In this document: positions 1-6,974 of the stretch, in pieces
Numbering within the stretch: the stretch's first letter is position 1
Layout: each line of letters begins with the position of its first letter
Assembly: GCA_964534315.1 (NCBI GenBank)
Contig: CAZHOV010000177.1
Location: 1-11,818 of the forward strand
Length of the DNA: 11,818 bases
Source: CAZHOV01 sp964534315
GTDB lineage: Bacteria > Bacteroidota > Bacteroidia > Chitinophagales > Saprospiraceae
Direction: 5' to 3'
Notes under the pieces: generated by a model
Seen by the model: the letters and a program-made list of their open reading frames with translations, nothing else
Databases searched by the model: none
Told to the model about the DNA's origin: nothing
Made by a program: the position numbers and the translations under genes

Positions 1-56
1 CGTCACCTCGTCACCTCGTCACCTCGTCACCTCGTCACCTCGTCACCTCGTCACCT
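1..56. repeat. Octamer tandem repeat, at least 7 perfect copies
   Basis: Seven uninterrupted copies of CGTCACCT (AGGTGACG on the minus strand) begin at the first base, so the array probably extends beyond the window. The innermost copy holds the TGA stop codon (51-53) of the minus-strand lipoprotein gene. Because the unit is 8 bases and contains TGA on the minus strand, successive copies place a stop in all three minus frames. All three plus frames stay open. The copies are contiguous without spacers, so this is a simple-sequence array and not a CRISPR. Confidence 0.95.
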
Positions 57-569
57 GCAAAGAATATAAATCGGCCCTGTCTCTACCACATTACTCCAAT
101 TACCTGCCCGGTCCCGGATTTGGATAAGGTAAGTTGCAGTATCGATTGGAAAATCGTCAAAAGGGAGGCATGCTTGATTGGTTTGAGGGTGGACGCAACA
201 GATTTCTTTATTGCCCGAACTCAAATTTAAGGTAATCTCTCCAGAAATGCCGTTTCCGGTACCTTGCTCTGGAATAAAGGGAATACGTGCACTTAATGCT
301 TTATCGATATCCAGAAAGTCACGGAAACGCGTATCTTGATAATAATAATTGAGGGAGTCGTTTTCTTGATCGCCTAGATCTCCATCTCCATCTGTAAAAG
401 AAATCGTCACTTGTAACAGGTCGTCGTTGCCCTGGCTTCCCTGAATGACGCTGTCTTTATTCAACATCAGAAACTCGATCTCAGGCTCTATTGGGAAATC
501 AGGTGGATTGGTGCATCCATTAGAAAAAAATAAAAAAGCGGCAATGATGGCGATCGGATATAGTTTCAT
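51..569 (-). CDS. Putative outer-membrane or periplasmic lipoprotein, 172 aa, function unknown
   Basis: The protein starts with a short lipoprotein signal: a hydrophobic stretch (residues 4-15) ending in S-N-G-C, with Cys19 as the probable lipidated residue. The -3 and -2 positions are not the classical Leu-Ala/Ser, so the lipobox is only fair. The mature part is Pro/Asp-rich at first and carries an acidic TDGDGDLGD segment near residues 58-66, which could be a calcium site or a turn. Near the C-terminus is a DRAGNWSN segment. Short Bacteroidota lipoproteins with DGDGDLG and DRAGN-like motifs are familiar, but I know of no assigned function. The ATG at 569 is chosen because it places the signal peptide at the N-terminus; the frame is open back to an ATG at 692, which would add 41 basic residues in front. 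The stop codon lies in the octamer array. The gene is divergent from the LuxE-like gene across 164 AT-rich bases. Confidence 0.75.
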   Translation of the reverse strand: MKLYPIAIIAAFLFFSNGCTNPPDFPIEPEIEFLMLNKDSVIQGSQGNDDLLQVTISFTDGDGDLGDQENDSLNYYYQDTRFRDFLDIDKALSARIPFIPEQGTGNGISGEITLNLSSGNKEICCVHPQTNQACLPFDDFPIDTATYLIQIRDRAGNWSNVVETGPIYILCR

Positions 570-733
570 ACAATATTCGGAATAAGTTTTTAAAAGTTGA
601 CTATTTAATAAACGCCGGGCATGTTTTTTTAGTTTAAATAAAAAAATTTCAATTAATGATTGTTTATAACGAATAGAGAATTGCGCAACCATTATTATGA
701 CCTTACTCTTATTTTTAGATCTAACAACTAAGC

Positions 734-1723
734 ATGGATCAATACTCCGAACTAAAGGAAAAAATTAAGCGAATCGAAGAGGAAGACTTTGAGGAAGTCG
801 CTCTTGAGCTTTTCCGGTTTCAGGCAACTTACAATAAAACGTATCGAACCTACCTTGAACTCCTTAAGATCAGGCCACAATCTATTGGTGACCTTGCGGC
901 TATTCCGTTTTTACCCATTTTATCCTTTAAAGCACATCAGGTCAAAACCGGGGAATGGTCTTCGAAAGCTATTTTTACCAGTAGCGGGACTACGGGGCAA
1001 CGCCCCAGCAGCCATCATATCCGTGATCTGGAATGGTACCGCAGAGTGAGCTTCATTAATTTTGAAAAATTTTATGGGTTGACATCCAATTACTGCATAT
1101 TAGCCCTCTTACCATCTTATTTAGAGCGATCAGGATCTTCCTTAATATATATGGTCAAAAACTTTTTGGAGGAATCACCTTTTCAGGAGGCGGGTTTTTT
1201 TCTTAGCAATGTAGATGAACTACTAAAAAGAATAGTTATTTGTAAGCAAAAAGCCATTCCGATTTTACTTTTTGGCGTAAGTTTTGCGCTGCTAGATTTG
1301 GCGGAACGGTTTCAACCAAACCTATTGGGGGCCATTGTCATGGAAACAGGTGGAATGAAAGGGCGGAGAAAAGAAATAACCCGCCAGGAATTGCATCGTA
1401 TTCTGAACCAGGCTTTTGGTACCAACTTTATTCATTCTGAATACGGCATGACTGAATTGCAATCACAGGCATATTCGAAAGGAAATGGCCGCTTTTTGCC
1501 GGGGCCTACTATGAGGATTTTTACCCGGGAGATCAATGATCCGTTTTCTAATTTTTGTTGGAATCGCACAGGTGTTCTGAATATAATAGATTTGGCCAAT
1601 ATAGATACCTGTAGCTTTATTGAAACCCAGGATATGGGTAGGGTTATGAAAGACGGGGCCTTTGAAGTCTTAGGAAGACTTGACGGCAGTGAAAGGAGAG
1701 GTTGCAATTTAATGGCCTTGTAG
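734..1723 (+). CDS. LuxE/PaaK-family acyl-protein synthetase-like acyltransferase
   Basis: This 329-residue protein resembles LuxE-type acyl-protein synthetases, which belong to the adenylate-forming enzyme superfamily, activate a fatty acid with ATP and hold it as an acyl-enzyme. Visible motifs are the Ser/Thr/Gly-rich nucleotide loop FTSSGTTGQ (residues 81-89), a central SEYGMTE block (residues 235-241) typical of adenylate-forming enzymes, and a C-terminal GRLDGSERRGC segment. Cys324 lies six residues from the end; LuxE is known to be acylated on a cysteine close to its C-terminus, so Cys324 is a candidate acyl site (inference). No luxC reductase, luxD or luciferase genes are visible, so a bioluminescence role is unlikely. 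Related LuxE-like proteins are widespread in Bacteroidota with unknown substrates. No signal peptide is seen, so it is probably cytoplasmic. The start has no clear ribosome binding site. The flanking genes give no strong clue to its pathway. Confidence 0.85.
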   Translation: MDQYSELKEKIKRIEEEDFEEVALELFRFQATYNKTYRTYLELLKIRPQSIGDLAAIPFLPILSFKAHQVKTGEWSSKAIFTSSGTTGQRPSSHHIRDLEWYRRVSFINFEKFYGLTSNYCILALLPSYLERSGSSLIYMVKNFLEESPFQEAGFFLSNVDELLKRIVICKQKAIPILLFGVSFALLDLAERFQPNLLGAIVMETGGMKGRRKEITRQELHRILNQAFGTNFIHSEYGMTELQSQAYSKGNGRFLPGPTMRIFTREINDPFSNFCWNRTGVLNIIDLANIDTCSFIETQDMGRVMKDGAFEVLGRLDGSERRGCNLMAL

Positions 1724-2003
1724 CAAGAACATTTCTCAGCTGATTTGTAAATAAAATTTGACTATTTTTACAAAAAAAAGCATACACAACAATATTCATA
1801 ATTTTAAATCACGTTTAACTTTAGTTATGCGTTCTACTTATTGAAATAAATAATGCCTGTAAGCAACCCTTTATCATTATTTAATAGGGCTTACAATTTA
1901 AAATTTCTGTAAAGCCGGTGTCTTTTTCGCAAAATACCCATCCAAGAGTGTCTATCCCGAATGGTGCTTCTGAATACCATTAATCAAGTAAACAAACAGT
2001 CGT
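1724..2003. other. AT-rich intergenic region with two weak inverted repeats
   Basis: No ORF or RNA gene is recognisable here. Two weak inverted repeats are present. TTTGTAAA (1744-1751) pairs with TTTACAAA (1767-1774) across 15 bases. GTAAG (1859-1863) pairs with CTTAC (1890-1894), with inner CCCT/AGGG pairing. Neither is followed by a U-run on the plus strand, so no confident terminator can be named for the upstream acyltransferase gene. The promoter of the downstream surface protein gene must lie here unless transcription reads through, but I found no exact TAnnTTTG element. Confidence 0.4.
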
Positions 2004-5000
2004 ATGAGAATCCATGGATTTATTAATGCATTCGCTAAAACTATTTTTCTTTTTTACCTGCTGCTATTTAACCTTTTGCAAATCAATGCCCAGATGACGG
2101 TAGAGGTGGTTGTCAATTCTGGGATATCAACTACTACCTGTACAGATCTGCTTTCAGATCCCGAATTGGCATGGAGTGTAGACGTAGCAAATGGCGGTTG
2201 GGTCAATTATCCCGAATTGCTCTCTGAAGTTGGTATTTCCTGTTTCATTGATCCCCCTAATACGCAATACCAGCAAACCTTCGATTGCGGCGATGCTTTG
2301 CCTGATAGTATAGAGATCTGCTTCCGGGCGTTTGACTATGACGGGCTATTTTGTGGTGAAAATGCAGAGTGTGAAGAGATTATATGCCAAAACTTTCCAT
2401 TCCCCCAATCAGCAGGTCAATTTGACTACACGCTGACACTACCGGGCGGACTGAGTTCCGGAGGGGAAGTCCAATTTTCTATTATCGCAACCGGAGGCAT
2501 TAGTGCTAATGACTTCATATGCGATGCGATCGACTTGGGTACGCTTGGATTTGAGGAAATTCTTGGAGATCTAAACGTGAGTTCGTATGAAAATTTTTGC
2601 GGTACTAATACCAACGAACCGTTCTCTATCAATAATGGAGATTGGACAAATGACATGGGGGTTTGGTTTTCATTTACGACAGGCCCTAACGTAAGTGTTA
2701 GTAATAATATTATTCTTCGTAGTGATCCCGAAAATTTAGGAAGTCCTATTGATATTCAGGTGGCTGTATTTACAACTGATGATGGAACGTGTACGGGGAA
2801 TTTGAATCTGGAATATGAATCTTACAGTTTCGGACCTGATTTTAACCAAATTGCGAATTTAAATTGCCTGGAACCCAATACCACTTATTATATACTAGTA
2901 GATGGATCTTTTCAGGGCATCTCCGGGTATTTTGGGTTTGAGGTAGAAAGTTACGGCACGTTACCGGGGCCTGACTTCAGATGTGATGCCTTGGATCTTG
3001 GTCAAGTTCCCGATGGAGGAAATGTATCGGTTACAAAACAAGCGAACAACTGTGCAACCAACTTCGGAGATCCATTTAATCCAACTTTTGGTGTCGGAAA
3101 TGGCGTTTGGTATTCCTTTATACCGCCTTCTACCGGTCATGTCCAGATTGAAGTAATCAGTAGCCTTCCCTTTCCGCAAGGTATTGATATCATTGACGCG
3201 GAGGTAGCCATATTTAGTTCTACCAATAATTCTTGTAATGGGTTTTTTATTCATGAAGGTAGTTCTTTTACACCGGGAGATTTTGATGAATTTTTGGAAG
3301 TAGAATGCTTAAGGGCAGATAGGAGGTATTGGGTAATCGTCGATGGTTCCACAACAAATCCACTTGGTGTTTTTGATCTTATCATATCAGATGGTGGAAA
3401 CCCGCCACCTCAATCCACTATTGATACAGCGATTTGCTTTGGAGAAACCTTTACGGTAGGCACTAGCACATACGATACAACAGGCTCTTTTATCGACTAC
3501 ATTCCGATCCCCAATAGCTGTGATAGTGTTGTCTTTCTGAATCTGGTGGTGGGAACGGAGCTAAACATTGAAGCCATGCAGGTTTCTCCAAATACCTCAA
3601 TTTTATTGCCCAACGGGGAGGCTTCAGCTCTAGGGATCGGAGGTCAAATGCCATACACTTACTTATGGTCTAATATGGAAACGACCGCTACGATTTCGGG
3701 CCTTCCGGGAGGAGATTATTGTGTTACCGTTACTGATGCGTTGGGGTGTACAGCAGATACCTGTATCACCGTTCTAAATCAGATTATGCCTCCCGTGGTG
3801 GAAGGTATGGGGGATACGTTAGATTGTTTTGGCGATAGCGATGGTGTCCTCACTCTTGAGGTCATCACTGGTGACTTCCCCTTTGCCTATGTCTGGGAAT
3901 CTCAAAATGGTACCCTCAATGGTGCAGGTGTTATAGATACGCTTGTCACGCAGGAGCTGATAACAGGTTTACCAGTAGGCACCTACTCTATAACCATCAC
4001 AGATATTAATTTACTGAGCGATACGATAGAGTTAGCCATCGTTCAGCCTACTCCGCTTGAGGTTAGTCTTGCCAATAGCGAAGATGCCAGTTGTTTTGGG
4101 ATATGCGATGGTAGTATCGCTGTAGCTGTACAAGAAGCTACGCCTCCTTACACCTATAATTGGTCGAGTTCCGACACCGATTCGGTGGCAACAGGGCTCT
4201 GTGCGGGAGATTATTTTGTGACCGTGACGGATGCCAATGGTTGTTTTACGGTATTTAATGCAGCTATTAGTGAACCACCTGAGTTTATTGTAGAAGCATC
4301 AGCTGTTTCTCCCGTTACCTGTTTTGGCGGTAATGACGGAGTCGCTTTTGCTACTTCCAATGGTAATTCAGTTTCCTTTGTTTGGGATAATGGTGAAACC
4401 GGTGATCAGGCGGACTCCTTAAATGCAGGTAATCATATGGTAACCGCTACTAATTTCGATGGTTGCACAGATGTGGCAACCGTATTTATCGAGCAAGCTC
4501 CCGCTCCGCTTTCCTTAACTATCGAAGAGCTATCCTCCATCCGGTGCTTTAATCAGAACCAGGGAGAGTTGGAAGCTGTTGCTTCGGGCGGGGCAGACGG
4601 TCCTTACACCTTTGTCTGGAATGACGGTAACCCTAAATCTACTATTACTAGTTTATTTGCCGGCGATTATAGTGTGACGGTTACGGACGACTTTGGATGT
4701 ACGGAAGAGGCATCCTATACCTTGACGCAACCTGCAGAAATAATGGTAAGTGTTATTGAAGAAGATGCTACTTGCCTTGAAAATGGTCAGATAGCAGTAA
4801 CTTCAGCTATCGGGGGAACCGGTAATCTCGAATTTACGTTGGATGGCAATAATTTTAAGTCGGATTCTATATTTTTTGATCTTTCTCCAGGTGATTATGA
4901 GCTTACGGTCCGGGATTCTTTAGATTGCCTCAACACGTTTGAAACCGCTATTTTCCCACCTCCGGAAGTGACGCTTGAGCTGGGGGAAGATGAGATTATT

Positions 5001-5498
5001 CAACTAGGAGAGGAGGTCAATATTTTTGCTCAAACTAATATTCCTAATCCCATCCTGGAATGGGAGCCACAGGATAGCATGTTATGTTCTACCTGTGTGG
5101 ATGTAGATCTTAAACCGCTGGACGATGTAACTTATACTGTAGTCGCTACTGACAGCTCTACCGGGTGTTTTGCAATTGATCAGATCCAGATTGTAGTCCA
5201 AAAAGAACGGAATGTTTTTATTCCTAATATCTTTTCACCTAACGGTGATGGAGCCAATGATTTCTTTACTCCTGTTGGAGGAGAAGACGTACTAAATATC
5301 AATTATTTAAAGGTTTTTGACCGTTGGGGTAACTTGGTTTTTGAAACCAATAATCTTACCGGTCAGGAAAGTGATGGTTGGAATGGAACCTGGAATGGAA
5401 AAGATGTTTCCCCCGGAGTCTATGTCTTTGTTTCAGAAATAGTCTTTATTGACGGGGAGGTGATCATTTTTCAAGGGGATGTAACAGTAGTTAGGTAG
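2004..5498 (+). CDS. Large T9SS type B-sorted surface protein with SprB-like repeats
   Basis: The 1164-residue product begins with a Sec signal peptide (hydrophobic residues about 14-25; probable cleavage after Ala29, leaving Gln30). Residues 31-168 form a region with seven cysteines (46, 80, 95, 106, 117, 123, 128) that I do not recognise. Two related domains follow, near 170-318 and 324-466. Each opens with D-F-x-C-D-A-x-D-L-G and contains a G-V-W-[FY]-S-F core and a late Y-[IV]-[LV]-V-D-G strand, resembling pre-peptidase C-terminal beta-sandwich domains. Around 472-520 is a motif with ICFGETF and CDSVV. About six SprB-like repeats follow (roughly 523-595 and 600-987), recognisable by CFG-x(2,3)-DG and GDY-x-VTVTD. 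The last 95 residues, from NVFIPNIFSPNGDG to the terminal VTVVR, form a type B (CHU_C) sorting domain. Expected location is the cell surface or outside the cell via T9SS; a role in adhesion or gliding is inference. No enzymatic motif is seen. It converges on the thiolase gene. Confidence 0.9.
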   Translation: MRIHGFINAFAKTIFLFYLLLFNLLQINAQMTVEVVVNSGISTTTCTDLLSDPELAWSVDVANGGWVNYPELLSEVGISCFIDPPNTQYQQTFDCGDALPDSIEICFRAFDYDGLFCGENAECEEIICQNFPFPQSAGQFDYTLTLPGGLSSGGEVQFSIIATGGISANDFICDAIDLGTLGFEEILGDLNVSSYENFCGTNTNEPFSINNGDWTNDMGVWFSFTTGPNVSVSNNIILRSDPENLGSPIDIQVAVFTTDDGTCTGNLNLEYESYSFGPDFNQIANLNCLEPNTTYYILVDGSFQGISGYFGFEVESYGTLPGPDFRCDALDLGQVPDGGNVSVTKQANNCATNFGDPFNPTFGVGNGVWYSFIPPSTGHVQIEVISSLPFPQGIDIIDAEVAIFSSTNNSCNGFFIHEGSSFTPGDFDEFLEVECLRADRRYWVIVDGSTTNPLGVFDLIISDGGNPPPQSTIDTAICFGETFTVGTSTYDTTGSFIDYIPIPNSCDSVVFLNLVVGTELNIEAMQVSPNTSILLPNGEASALGIGGQMPYTYLWSNMETTATISGLPGGDYCVTVTDALGCTADTCITVLNQIMPPVVEGMGDTLDCFGDSDGVLTLEVITGDFPFAYVWESQNGTLNGAGVIDTLVTQELITGLPVGTYSITITDINLLSDTIELAIVQPTPLEVSLANSEDASCFGICDGSIAVAVQEATPPYTYNWSSSDTDSVATGLCAGDYFVTVTDANGCFTVFNAAISEPPEFIVEASAVSPVTCFGGNDGVAFATSNGNSVSFVWDNGETGDQADSLNAGNHMVTATNFDGCTDVATVFIEQAPAPLSLTIEELSSIRCFNQNQGELEAVASGGADGPYTFVWNDGNPKSTITSLFAGDYSVTVTDDFGCTEEASYTLTQPAEIMVSVIEEDATCLENGQIAVTSAIGGTGNLEFTLDGNNFKSDSIFFDLSPGDYELTVRDSLDCLNTFETAIFPPPEVTLELGEDEIIQLGEEVNIFAQTNIPNPILEWEPQDSMLCSTCVDVDLKPLDDVTYTVVATDSSTGCFAIDQIQIVVQKERNVFIPNIFSPNGDGANDFFTPVGGEDVLNINYLKVFDRWGNLVFETNNLTGQESDGWNGTWNGKDVSPGVYVFVSEIVFIDGEVIIFQGDVTVVR

Positions 5499-5530
5499 AT
5501 TGGTATAAGGAACAAGTAACTAAAATTGAA

Positions 5531-5565
5531 GGTGGCTGATAACACCTTTGGTGTTACGAGCCACC
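5531..5565 (+). repeat. Stem-loop 1 of the 3' module (copy A)
   Basis: An inverted repeat starts 32 bases after the surface-protein stop codon. Arms 5531-5546 and 5550-5565 form 14 of 16 pairs around a TTT loop; the two mismatches are 5538/5558 and 5539/5557. The right arm is followed directly by the motif AAACTTTCTTCTTTGGG. The same architecture recurs at 11686-11737 after the other T9SS cargo gene. It may act as a transcript end or an RNA 3' stabiliser. The pyrimidine-rich tract after the stem is not a pure U-run. Confidence 0.8.
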
Positions 5566-5582
5566 AAACTTTCTTCTTTGGG
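5562..5582 (+). repeat. Conserved motif following stem-loop (copy A)
   Basis: Twenty-one bases, namely CACC (the foot of stem-loop 1) plus AAACTTTCTTCTTTGGG (5566-5582), are identical to 11717-11737. The next bases differ completely (CCGCC here, AGGGC in the other copy). No other exact copy was seen in the window on either strand. Confidence 0.9.
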
Positions 5583-5629
5583 CCGCCTCAAAACTCCTTT
5601 CAGTCGTTTTTCGACAGCCCCAAATTCCG

Positions 5630-5658
5630 TTTTTTTTACTGAAATTCAGTAAAAAAAA
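5630..5658. terminator. T8/A8-flanked palindrome between convergent genes
   Basis: Perfect 14-base arms (eight T plus ACTGAA at 5630-5643; TTCAGT plus eight A at 5645-5658) surround one central A. The position between convergent genes suits a bidirectional transcription barrier. However, the homopolymers run T-first and A-last on both strands, the reverse of the A-stem-U layout of an ordinary intrinsic terminator, so the terminator label is tentative. On the minus strand the T-run could serve as the U-tract for hairpins at 5663-5713. Confidence 0.45.
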
Positions 5659-5676
5659 GAAAAAACAACTATTGTT

Positions 5677-5713
5677 GGGCGGCGCATAAGTCCATAGGAC
5701 TTATGCGCCGCCC
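5677..5713 (-). terminator. GC-rich perfect hairpin, likely terminator of the fad operon
   Basis: A perfect 17-pair stem (GGGCGGCGCATAAGTCC at 5677-5693 and its complement at 5697-5713) with a three-base loop lies just five bases past the thiolase stop codon. On the minus strand the stem is followed by a small AACAA/TTGTT hairpin (5663-5675) and then by T-rich sequence, which supports termination of the minus-strand fad transcript. On the plus strand no U-run follows it. Confidence 0.7.
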
Positions 5714-5718
5714 TCATT

Positions 5719-6891
<1,173 letters not shown>

Positions 6892-6974
6892 GATTTGTTT
6901 ATTTTTTAAGTTTATTAAAGTGAACAACGAGCCATCTACTAATGAAGACAATTTTTCAATTCGTTCAGTATTGA

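Noticed and set aside
1..56. Possible CRISPR array
   Set aside because: The units are 8 bases and contiguous, with no spacers.
570..692. N-terminal extension of the lipoprotein from the ATG at 692
   Set aside because: It would bury the lipoprotein signal behind 41 lysine/arginine-rich residues. The ATG at 569 gives a normal signal peptide and lipidation cysteine.
1744..1774. TTTGTAAA/TTTACAAA hairpin as terminator of the acyltransferase gene
   Set aside because: The stem is all but one pair A-T, the loop is 15 bases, and it is followed by an A-run and not a U-run on the plus strand.
5531..5713. Insertion sequence or MITE in the convergent gap
   Set aside because: No transposase, no target-site duplication and no single pair of terminal inverted repeats bounds the region. 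The inverted repeats are separate local hairpins.
6892..6951. Earlier thiolase start at 6951
   Set aside because: The extra 20 residues are unlike any thiolase N-terminus, while MDAYIVKGFRSAVGKA at 6891 matches the family start and length.
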